A stretch of DNA of 64,000 bases from Sphaerothrix gracilis. GTDB taxonomy: Bacteria; Cyanobacteriota; Cyanobacteriia; Phormidesmidales; Phormidesmidaceae. The stretch lies in contig NZ_JASATW010000001.1 in NCBI RefSeq assembly GCF_030405905.1, positions 248,001 through 312,000 of the forward strand, given 5' to 3'. A program made the translations under genes and the position numbers. How positions within the stretch are numbered: the stretch's first letter is position 1; each line of letters begins with the position of its first letter. A model generated the notes under the pieces. That model worked only from the letters and a program-made list of their open reading frames with translations, made no database searches and was not told where the DNA came from. Positions 17,380 through 24,831 of the stretch are shown here, one piece after another.

Positions 17380-19128
17380 TTAGTAATGAGTGCCCGATTT
17401 GCGGTGGTGAACGGCGGTTTTCACCTCTGGCTGCAGCAGTTCACCGCTGGTGACAGTGGCATAGACAACCCAGTGATCGCCACATTCCATCCGGCTGCTG
17501 ACCTCGCACTCCAGATAGGCGATCGCCTCTTTGAGTACGGGTGAGCCATTTTCAGCCGTTTCGGTTTCTATGTGAGCAAAACGATCCTCTCCGGGGCCAA
17601 AAGGCTTGAGGAAATGCTTCATCGGGCCTAAATGCTGCCCTTCAGCCAGAATATTCAGGACAAAGGGGCTGCCCGGATACATCAGCGCTTCAATCGCCCG
17701 ATCTTTGGCAACCGCCACCGTAAAGCCGGGCGGGGTAAAGGTGGCCTGGGCCACCCAAGACGCTAGCATGGCACTGGCCACATCCCCCTGTTTGGCGGTG
17801 ACGATACACAGCGACCCCACAAGCCGTCCCACTGCCTGCTCTACCGCCGAGGCTGGAGTACGAGTGGCCTTAGGTCGCTTGGCCTTCTTCAGAGCTTGGG
17901 CAAAGTCAGTGCCCGCCTCTTCGCAGTACTTCAGCGTCACATCGGTAGGCTTAAACTTGACCCGAATTGGCTCAAAGCCAAAGCTATAGCCCGCATCCTT
18001 CAGCTTATTTTCGAGTAGATCAATCGCTTCGCCGCTCCAGCCAAAGGAACCAAAGACCCCTGCTAGCTGAGTCTTAGAAGCGGCGGCCAAAATCGTTCCC
18101 AGCGCCGTTTGAATTTGCGTCGGCGCGTGACCGCCCAGGGTGGGCGAGCCGATCAAAAAGCCAGCCGATTTTTCAATCGCGGCTCGAATTTCTTCCGTCT
18201 CAGCCACTTCAGCATTGATAGACTCTACAGAAACCCCTGCTTTAGTCACGCCTCTGGCGATCGCCTGCGCAATGGTGGCCGTATTGCCATAGGCCGAAGC
18301 GTAAATCAGCGTGACTGAGAGAGTCTGAGCCTGCTGCTCCTGGCTGCGCTGGCGGTAGAGCTGGGTCAGCTCATTTTGGCCGTAGAGCACTAGCGGCCCG
18401 TGTCCGGGGGCGTAGAGATAGACCCTCGGCAGATCGTCTAGCTTTTCTAGGGCGGTGAGTACCTGACGAGCGCTGGGGGCCATCAGACAGTCAAAGTAGT
18501 AGCGTCGATCCTCCAGCAGCGCCTGCCAACCCAGGTCATAGACCAGTTCATCACAGACGTGAGCACCGAAGAACTTGTCGGTGTAGAGCACCTGACTGTA
18601 GGTGTCATACGTCCACAAGCCGTCCGGCCAGCGGGGAGTAGGCACCGGCAGAAACTGGAGCTGATGCCCCTGCCCTAGATCGAGCTGTTCGTCCGGCGCT
18701 CCCTTCATCACCTGAACGTTGATGGGCTGCTCAAAGGCTTCTCGCAGGGCGATCGCTGCCGGATTAGAGCAAACCAGAGTTACCTGGGGCGCTTGCTCTA
18801 GCAGCGCTTTTAGCGTCTCTAGGCGATTGGTGTTGACGTGACCCAGAATGACGTAGTCTAGCTCAGAGAGATCAATTTGCTGCTTCAGCGCCGCCAAAAA
18901 GCGCTCAGTGAAGGATTCGCCGGGTGGGTCAATTAGCGCCAGCTTGTCACCGCGAATCAAATAGCTATTAGCGGTCGTGCCCCGCTCCAAGGCGTATTCA
19001 ATCTCAAAGCGCAGACGGTTCCAACTGCGCGATCGCAGGGCTAGGGTATCCGGGGCGATCGCCAATAGCTGCACGTCACGCGGCTTTTCCAGTGACGCTG
19101 GGGCCGGAGAGTCAGAAGTTGTCGTCAT
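17380..19128 (-). CDS. flv1: Flavodiiron protein Flv1 (divergent metal site)
   Basis: Flv1 pairs with Flv3 to reduce O2 to water with electrons from the acceptor side of PSI. Domains in order: metallo-beta-lactamase-like (about 20-260), flavodoxin-like ('LIYASAYGNTATIAQAIARG', about 270-410) and the flavin-reductase domain typical of cyanobacteria (about 425-582). The diiron motif HxExDH is replaced by 'GHVNTNRL' (H97, N99, N101), as in Flv1/Flv2 types. The start is the ATG at 19128, five bases past the flv3 TAA; a TTG at 19149 would add seven residues but lies inside flv3. No separate ribosome site is seen, which suggests translational coupling. Confidence 0.92.
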   Translation of the reverse strand: MTTTSDSPAPASLEKPRDVQLLAIAPDTLALRSRSWNRLRFEIEYALERGTTANSYLIRGDKLALIDPPGESFTERFLAALKQQIDLSELDYVILGHVNTNRLETLKALLEQAPQVTLVCSNPAAIALREAFEQPINVQVMKGAPDEQLDLGQGHQLQFLPVPTPRWPDGLWTYDTYSQVLYTDKFFGAHVCDELVYDLGWQALLEDRRYYFDCLMAPSARQVLTALEKLDDLPRVYLYAPGHGPLVLYGQNELTQLYRQRSQEQQAQTLSVTLIYASAYGNTATIAQAIARGVTKAGVSVESINAEVAETEEIRAAIEKSAGFLIGSPTLGGHAPTQIQTALGTILAAASKTQLAGVFGSFGWSGEAIDLLENKLKDAGYSFGFEPIRVKFKPTDVTLKYCEEAGTDFAQALKKAKRPKATRTPASAVEQAVGRLVGSLCIVTAKQGDVASAMLASWVAQATFTPPGFTVAVAKDRAIEALMYPGSPFVLNILAEGQHLGPMKHFLKPFGPGEDRFAHIETETAENGSPVLKEAIAYLECEVSSRMECGDHWVVYATVTSGELLQPEVKTAVHHRKSGTHY

Positions 19129-19132
19129 AGTC

Positions 19133-20860
19133 TTAGTAGTAGTTGCCAACCTTGCGGTGGTGAACGGCCGTCATGGCTTCGGGGTCTGAAACCTTACCGT
19201 CTTGCACGGTGCAGTACACCAGCCAGTGATCGCTCATTTCCATGCGGCTAGCGACCTCACACTCCAGGTAGGCCAAGGCATCGGCCAGAATTGGTGAGCC
19301 GTTTTCTGCCGGACGGGTGCGAACTCCCTGGAAGCGATCGGCTCCGGGGGGGAAGCGCTTAAGGAAGTGCTTCATTAAGTCGCTGTAGTTGTTTTCTTCC
19401 AGCACGTTGAGCACAAAGCGATCGCCCACCTGCATCAGCGACTCGATCGCCCGGTCTTTAGCCACCGCTACGGTAAAGCCCAGCGGCTTGAAGCTGGCCT
19501 GAGCCACCCAGGAAGCCAGCATCGCACCTTTAACGTCGCTCTTTTGAGCCGTGATGATGTAAAGTCCGCTGCTAATACGGCCTAGCGCTTTCTGCAAGTC
19601 GGCATCAAGCGACTTAATTTTCTTGATTTTCTTGGCCTGGTTAAGCTCCTGGCCCAGGTCGGTTCCCGTTTCATCTAAAAGCTGGTAGGTCGCTTCTGAC
19701 GGGGTATCTTTAACCCGAATCGGCTCAAAGACTACCTTTAGCTCCAAATCCTGGAACTTGGTCATCAGCGGGTCAATCGGCTCGTCATCACCGCCATAGG
19801 ATTCAAACAGCCCAACGGCCTGCTTGCTATTCACCGCCGCCAAAATCATGCCGAGCGTCTTTTGCGCCGTTTTGGCCTCTGGGCCAGAAGAAGGCGGCAT
19901 TCCCACCAGCAGCGCCTGAGAGCGGCTGACCAGTTCCTGCACATCATGGGGATCTGCCGATCGCATATCCACCATTTCCACGTTTACCCCGGTTTTGGTA
20001 ACGCCTCGTGCCAGGGCCTGAGAAAGGCGATCGCTGTAGCCATAGTCTGAGGTGTAGAAGACGCCAACGGTGGTTTCAGACTTGGCCTTTTCCTGACTCC
20101 AGCGGCGATAGCGCCCGGTGAGTTCTTCAATGTTGTGGCGCAGCAGCGGCCCGTGGCCCGTGGCGATCGTCGAAACCTCACCCAGGGCATCCATCCGCTT
20201 CATGGCGGACAGCACCGAGCGGGCATTGGGAGCCATGAGGCACTCGTAGTAAAAGCGAAAGTCGGGAGAGATTTTTTCTAAATCTTCGTCGTAGGTGGCG
20301 TCGCTGCAGTAGTGCAGGCCAAAGGCGTCACAGGTGTACATCACCTGGGTTTTATGGTCGTAGGTGAAGATGGTATCGGGCCAGTGCAGATTAGGCGCGT
20401 TGACAAACTCCAGCACGTGGCCGTTGCCCAAATCTAAGGTATCGCCATTTTTAATCACCTTTTTTTCAAAAGGCTGGTTTACCAGTTCCTCGAGGAAAGC
20501 GATCGCCACTTTAGCCCCGACGACCGTAATGTTAGGCGCTAAGGCCAATACGTCTTTAACCAGGCCGCTGTGATCCGGCTCGGTGTGGCTAATCACCAAG
20601 TAGTCAATCTCCGCCGGGTCAATCTGCTCCTGCAGCAGATCTAGGTAAAGCTGGCGGAACTTGGCGTGGGAGGTATCAACTAGGGCAACCTTCTCACCGC
20701 GAATTAGGAAAGAGTTGTAGGTGGTGCCGTTTTGCAGACCGAACTCGATATCAAAGCGATCGCGATCCCAGTCGAGCGATCGCAGCGTAGTCGTATCAGC
20801 GGCAATCTCAGCCATCTGAGTTGTTAGCCGTTTCTTGAGCTGGGGTGCAGTTGCAACCAT
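19133..20860 (-). CDS. flv3: Flavodiiron protein Flv3
   Basis: This 575-residue flavodiiron protein has an intact diiron motif 'SHTEPDHSG' (H92, E94, D96, H97). Its N-terminal stretch, with 'LDWDRDRFDIEFGLQNGTTY', matches Flv3 as I recall it from Synechocystis. The flavodoxin domain begins at 'VGVFYTSDYGYSDRL' and the C-terminal flavin-reductase domain at about 425. It acts in the cytosol as the redox-competent partner of Flv1, protecting PSI under fluctuating light. An almost ideal ribosome site, AGGAGGT, sits 6 bases before the ATG. It is the first gene of the flv3-flv1 operon. Confidence 0.95.
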   Translation of the reverse strand: MVATAPQLKKRLTTQMAEIAADTTTLRSLDWDRDRFDIEFGLQNGTTYNSFLIRGEKVALVDTSHAKFRQLYLDLLQEQIDPAEIDYLVISHTEPDHSGLVKDVLALAPNITVVGAKVAIAFLEELVNQPFEKKVIKNGDTLDLGNGHVLEFVNAPNLHWPDTIFTYDHKTQVMYTCDAFGLHYCSDATYDEDLEKISPDFRFYYECLMAPNARSVLSAMKRMDALGEVSTIATGHGPLLRHNIEELTGRYRRWSQEKAKSETTVGVFYTSDYGYSDRLSQALARGVTKTGVNVEMVDMRSADPHDVQELVSRSQALLVGMPPSSGPEAKTAQKTLGMILAAVNSKQAVGLFESYGGDDEPIDPLMTKFQDLELKVVFEPIRVKDTPSEATYQLLDETGTDLGQELNQAKKIKKIKSLDADLQKALGRISSGLYIITAQKSDVKGAMLASWVAQASFKPLGFTVAVAKDRAIESLMQVGDRFVLNVLEENNYSDLMKHFLKRFPPGADRFQGVRTRPAENGSPILADALAYLECEVASRMEMSDHWLVYCTVQDGKVSDPEAMTAVHHRKVGNYY

Positions 20861-20980
20861 AAATGACCTCCTATTCCTAGGGCCAGCCCTGACCCCACTT
20901 AAACAACATACATGTTTTTTATGTCTTTATTTTGCCGCAAATTCCATTTTCCTGCTAGTAACAATTGCTTATGAGACCGT
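20861..20980 (-). promoter_or_regulatory. flv3-flv1 leader with strong ribosome site
   Basis: The 120-bp gap upstream of flv3 holds AGGAGGT (20866-20872, read on the minus strand) and an AT-rich segment around 20905-20935 that is the likely core promoter. Exact -35/-10 boxes cannot be fixed by eye. Confidence 0.45.
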
Positions 20981-22618
20981 TTAAGAAGCCTGCTTCGCCA
21001 GCAGCGGCGCGGCCTGCAGCAGTGTTTGGGTATAGGGGTGCTGGGGCTGGGTGAAGAGGGACTCGGTGGGGCCAAGCTCAACAATTTTGCCTTTTTGCAT
21101 CACGGCAATGCGATCGCAAAGATAGCGAGCCACCCAAAGATCGTGCGTGATAAAGAGATAGGTGAGATCGAATTCTTTTTTCAGCGTCAGCATTAGCTCC
21201 AGCACCTGAGCCTGAACGCTGGCGTCGAGCATACTGACTGGCTCATCGCAGATTAGCAGTTTGGGCTGGAGAATCAGGGCACGGGCGATCGCTACTCGCT
21301 GCTGCTGCCCGCCAGAGAGATCGCCGGGATAACGCCGAAAATAGTCCTCAGTTGGGGTCAGCCCCACCCGCTCTAGCATGGCATGAACTTGCTTAGCAGC
21401 GGCGGCAGGGGTCGCCAAACCGTGAATCAGTAATGGATCGGCAATGCCGCGTCCTACCGTCATCATTGGGTTGAGGCAGGCGTGGGGATCTTGAAAAATC
21501 ATCTGGATTTCTCGCCGCTGCCGCAGCAGAGCCGAACCGGAGAGGGCCGTGAGGTCAGTGCCGTCAAACTCAACTTTGCCAGCGGTCGGACGAATGAGCT
21601 GCAAAATGGTGCGAGACAGGGTGCTTTTACCACAGCCCGATTCGCCCACCAGCCCTAAAATCTCGCCGGCATAGAGCGACAGCGTCACGTCGTCAACCGC
21701 CTTAATAGCGGCGCTAGCTTTCTGAGAAAACAGCCGCGAAATAAAGTTTTGCTCCAGCACATAGTGCTTTTTCAAGTTTTCAATTTTGAGCAACGGCTGG
21801 GGGGTGGCCGCCAGGTCTGCTACCGAAATCTGCTGCCCGCCCTCAACTTGGAGCTGCTGCGCCGCCGCCAAAAGCGATTGGGTGTAAGCGTGCTGGGGCT
21901 GATACATCACCGACTGCACCGGGCCGAGTTCTACCAGCTGGCCCCGGTACATCACCGCTACGCGATCGCAGTATTCCGCTACCAGCGCCAAGTCATGGGA
22001 AATCAGGATCAGGGCCATGTTGCGTTCCTGGCAGAGGCGGGTCAGCTCCCGCAAAATCTGGGCCGAAACCGTGACATCCAGGCTGGTGGTAGGCTCGTCC
22101 GCCACAATCAGCTTGGGATCTAGCAGCAGCGCCAGCGCGATCGCTACCCGCTGCCGCATACCGCCGCTAAACTCATGGGGATACTGGCTCCAGCGATCGC
22201 GGGGAATATTGACCGCTGCCAGGGTAGCGATCGCTTTTTCTTTGGCCGCCTGTTTAGAGAGCTGCGGCTGATGCGCGAGCAAGGTTTCGACGCAGTGATC
22301 GCCAATCGTCATCAGCGGATCTAGCCGGGTCATCGGGTCTTGGAACACCAGCGAAACTGCTTCACCGCGAAACTGTCGCAGCCGCTGGGGGGAAAAGCTG
22401 AGGATTGATTCGTCCTCAAAAGTGGCGTTGCCTTCAATCCGCGTTCCTGACGGCATCAGCCGCAGAGCCGCCCGGCCCAGGGTGGATTTGCCGCAGCCCG
22501 ATTCGCCCACTAGGCCCAACCGCTCCCCCGGTGCCAGGGAAAAGGAGACATCTTCCACCGCCCAGTCAGACTGACCGGGATAGGCCACATGAAAGCGATC
22601 GATTTGAAACAGCGTCAT
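20981..22618 (-). CDS. Fused two-domain ABC ATPase of an oligopeptide-type transporter
   Basis: This 545-residue protein carries two complete ABC ATPase domains, like YejF/GsiA and unlike the separate OppD and OppF. Each half has Walker A 'GESGCGKST', a signature ('SGGMRQRVAIA' and 'SGGQQQRVAIA') and Walker B ('LIVADEP' and 'LLICDEP'). Each also ends with the Opp-type tail 'QHAYTQSLL' or 'QHPYTQTLL'. It should power uptake of peptides or similar solutes. I start it at the ATG at 22618 ('MTLFQIDRF'), because the 28 residues of the longer frame look unlike the family. Permease and binding-protein genes are not adjacent. Confidence 0.92.
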   Translation of the reverse strand: MTLFQIDRFHVAYPGQSDWAVEDVSFSLAPGERLGLVGESGCGKSTLGRAALRLMPSGTRIEGNATFEDESILSFSPQRLRQFRGEAVSLVFQDPMTRLDPLMTIGDHCVETLLAHQPQLSKQAAKEKAIATLAAVNIPRDRWSQYPHEFSGGMRQRVAIALALLLDPKLIVADEPTTSLDVTVSAQILRELTRLCQERNMALILISHDLALVAEYCDRVAVMYRGQLVELGPVQSVMYQPQHAYTQSLLAAAQQLQVEGGQQISVADLAATPQPLLKIENLKKHYVLEQNFISRLFSQKASAAIKAVDDVTLSLYAGEILGLVGESGCGKSTLSRTILQLIRPTAGKVEFDGTDLTALSGSALLRQRREIQMIFQDPHACLNPMMTVGRGIADPLLIHGLATPAAAAKQVHAMLERVGLTPTEDYFRRYPGDLSGGQQQRVAIARALILQPKLLICDEPVSMLDASVQAQVLELMLTLKKEFDLTYLFITHDLWVARYLCDRIAVMQKGKIVELGPTESLFTQPQHPYTQTLLQAAPLLAKQAS

Positions 22619-22663
22619 GATTCCCCAGAATGCAGCGTGCAAGGATGATATGGGTGGAAGTTT

Positions 22664-22694
22664 GGCAGTCTCCGCATTTAGTGGAGACTGAGCC
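22664..22694 (-). terminator. Hairpin between ddl and the ABC gene
   Basis: A perfect 8-bp inverted repeat CAGTCTCC/GGAGACTG (22666-22673 with 22683-22690) has a 9-base loop and can extend through GGC/GCC. It lies 25-55 bp past the ddl stop. There is no T run, so it may be a terminator without U tail or an mRNA-stabilising hairpin. Confidence 0.4.
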
Positions 22695-22718
22695 AGACTC
22701 AACCCCTGCGGTTCATCA

Positions 22719-23843
22719 TCAATGGCTAGCGGTTCGCTCTAACCCCAATTGAACCAGCCGATCTACCAAATCCGGAAATGAAACGCCGCTGGTCTGCCAC
22801 AGCATCGGGTACATGCTGGTGGCGGTAAATCCGGGCATGGTGTTGATTTCATTGATTAACACCTCGCCAGTCTCCTCCACATAGAAAAAGTCCACCCGTG
22901 AAATGCCTGCCGCGTCTACAGCCTGAAACGCCTGCAGCGCCATTTCCTGAATCCGGCGAGTCACTTCATCTGGCAAATTTGCTGGAATAGTTAAATCTGC
23001 CTGCCCTTCGCTGTACTTGGTTTCGTAGTCGTAAAAGTCACTGTTAAAGCTGATTTCCCCCACAACCGAAGCTTTGGGATTGTCATTGCCTAAAACGGCA
23101 CACTCCACCTCGCGGGCCGTCACGCCCGCTTCCACAATCAGGCGGCGATCGTAGCTAGCGGCGCTGTCGAGAGCTTTTTCTAGCTCATCGCGCGATCGCA
23201 CCTTAGAGATACCCACTGAAGACCCCAAATTCGCCGGTTTGACGAAGCAGGGATAGCCCAGTTCTGCTTCAATGCGATCGCAGAGCTTAGGAAACACACA
23301 GGGATTTGACCAGACCTCAGCCCGGGTCACAGCCACATACTTTACCTGCGGCAGTCCGGCCTGGGCAAAAGCCGTTTTCATCGCCAGCTTGTCCATTCCC
23401 ACAGCTGACCCCAGCACCCCAGAGCCGACAAAGGGCACCTGCATCAGCTGTAGCAGTCCCTGGAGGGTGCCGTCTTCGCCGTTAGGGCCGTGCAGAATCG
23501 GAAACCAAATATCGACGGCGGCGACCTGATTAAGGACAGGGAGGCGATCGAGGGGAGATTGTGGATTGGAGGTGAGCGCGGCTGTTTCTGACGGGGCTGA
23601 AGGGGGACTGGCTTGAGCCTCTGAGTCCGCTAACTGCAGCGGCGTGCCTGCGGCTAAGACCTGCTGTGCGGCTTCGCCCATCAGCCAGCGACCCTCTTTA
23701 CTGATATGAACAGGCAGGACTTCGTATTTGTCAGTGTTGGCCCCGGTAGAGAGCGCTTTGGCGATCGCCTGAGCGGAGCGAATCGACACCTCATGCTCAC
23801 CGGAACAGCCGCCAAACAATAGGCCCACCCGCATCTTTGCCAT
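22719..23843 (-). CDS. ddl: D-alanine--D-alanine ligase
   Basis: This 374-residue ATP-grasp enzyme makes the D-Ala-D-Ala dipeptide for peptidoglycan. The N-terminal 'VGLLFGGCSGEHEVSIRSA', the central 'FVGSGVLGSAVGMDKLAMK' and 'PCFVKPANLGSSVGISK', and the C-terminal 'GISRVDFFY' and 'LINEINTMPGFTATSMYP' blocks are diagnostic. It is somewhat longer than E. coli Ddl because of an insert of about 30 Ala/Ser/Pro-rich residues near 65-100. It likely functions with murB, murC and glmS encoded elsewhere in the window. Confidence 0.96.
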   Translation of the reverse strand: MAKMRVGLLFGGCSGEHEVSIRSAQAIAKALSTGANTDKYEVLPVHISKEGRWLMGEAAQQVLAAGTPLQLADSEAQASPPSAPSETAALTSNPQSPLDRLPVLNQVAAVDIWFPILHGPNGEDGTLQGLLQLMQVPFVGSGVLGSAVGMDKLAMKTAFAQAGLPQVKYVAVTRAEVWSNPCVFPKLCDRIEAELGYPCFVKPANLGSSVGISKVRSRDELEKALDSAASYDRRLIVEAGVTAREVECAVLGNDNPKASVVGEISFNSDFYDYETKYSEGQADLTIPANLPDEVTRRIQEMALQAFQAVDAAGISRVDFFYVEETGEVLINEINTMPGFTATSMYPMLWQTSGVSFPDLVDRLVQLGLERTASH

Positions 23844-23910
23844 TACCCGTTTCCTCCACCGCTGCCATTAATTTTGGCTAGCCTATCACGTTGGGCCATG
23901 CTCTGGCGCA

Positions 23911-23950
23911 AAAGAAAACCCCCGAGATCCCTCCAGGTCTCTCAGGGGTT
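23911..23950 (-). terminator. Rho-independent terminator of the Uma2 gene
   Basis: Read on the minus strand, AACCCCTGAGAGACC pairs with GGGATCTCGGGGG, followed by TTTTCTTTT. It sits about 75 bp after the stop of the minus-strand Uma2 gene and upstream of ddl. Confidence 0.8.
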
Positions 23951-24023
23951 ATCAATCAGGGTGCATCTACCATTCCACTCTTCTAAAAAACAGCCGCCTA
24001 TCCGGAAAGGTCGCTAAAATTTC

Positions 24024-24719
24024 CTAATTTTCTGGGTTGGCGGCGGCTTTGAGCTGCTCTACAAACTGCTTGTGCTCAGCAGTTGCTAGCCCCGCCTGCA
24101 AGGTTGAAAATACCTGTAGCATTTGGCCCGCTAGCAGATCTTCAACCGCCAGCCACAGCCCTGGAAACTGACGGCTGCGAATGATGCCCGCTGAGTCAGC
24201 CTCTATGAGCTGATAGTTTCCCTCTTCTAGGGCGAACCAGCTTAAAACCTGATCTAGCACCTGCCAGACAATGTATTCCCTGACGCCGTTGCGACGATAG
24301 GCCCGCTTCTTTTCGTACAAGTCAATTGACACGCTGCTGGCGGCCACCTCGATCACCAGCTCCGGCGCACCCACAATATAGTCATCTGAACTAATAGTCG
24401 CCTGTCCACCAGCCTCCGGCTGGATCAGTAAAACCGCATCGGGTTGAGGTTCATTGTCTAAATCTAGCTGTACCGTAGGGTTGTCGCCGAACAATACGTA
24501 AGGGGTAGCGGCTTCATAAAGAGACAACCAGCCTATGATCCTGCCATGAGGTTGACCGTGACTTCTAAAACGTAGGGCGGCGGGCATGTAGACTTTTCCC
24601 TCAATCAGTTCAGCTTTTTTCAGATGGGGCATTTGGGCGTAGCGCCGATGAAATTCCGGGCGGGTTAGGCGATCGCCTGCTTCTAAAGGAGGAACTTGGG
24701 CTGAGGGACGGCTTACCAT
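24024..24719 (-). CDS. Uma2 family endonuclease-like protein (DUF820)
   Basis: This 231-residue protein has the PD-(D/E)XK-like Uma2 core that is very abundant in cyanobacteria. 'NPTVQLDLDNEPQPDAVLLI' carries the Asp of the active-site motif, and 'ELVIEVAASSVSIDLYEKKR' carries the E-x-V(A/S)xS block followed by Lys. 'NGVREYIVWQVLDQVLSWF' is the usual C-terminal strand. Nuclease function is assumed from fold, and the biological role of the family is unsettled. It is monocistronic with its own terminator. Two further Uma2 sequences occur at 41-42 kb. Confidence 0.85.
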   Translation of the reverse strand: MVSRPSAQVPPLEAGDRLTRPEFHRRYAQMPHLKKAELIEGKVYMPAALRFRSHGQPHGRIIGWLSLYEAATPYVLFGDNPTVQLDLDNEPQPDAVLLIQPEAGGQATISSDDYIVGAPELVIEVAASSVSIDLYEKKRAYRRNGVREYIVWQVLDQVLSWFALEEGNYQLIEADSAGIIRSRQFPGLWLAVEDLLAGQMLQVFSTLQAGLATAEHKQFVEQLKAAANPEN

Positions 24720-24772
24720 AAAGCTGCTTTATAAAGGCTGTGTCGTCTATTTTATCGGCTACCTTTAGCAAC

Positions 24773-24798
24773 AAAAAAGAGCGCGGTTAACCGCGCTC
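24773..24798 (-). terminator. Rho-independent terminator of glgP
   Basis: GAGCGCGGTTAACCGCGCTC (24779-24798) is a perfect 20-base palindrome. On the minus strand it is followed directly by TTTTTTG. It lies 34 bp after the glgP stop. Confidence 0.9.
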
Positions 24799-24831
24799 TG
24801 GCAAAACCCTCACTTTTACAAGATTAAGAGC

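Noticed and set aside
24024..24719. Toxin-antitoxin or defence island around the Uma2 genes
   Set aside because: There is no paired antitoxin, methylase or helicase nearby; the neighbours are housekeeping genes.
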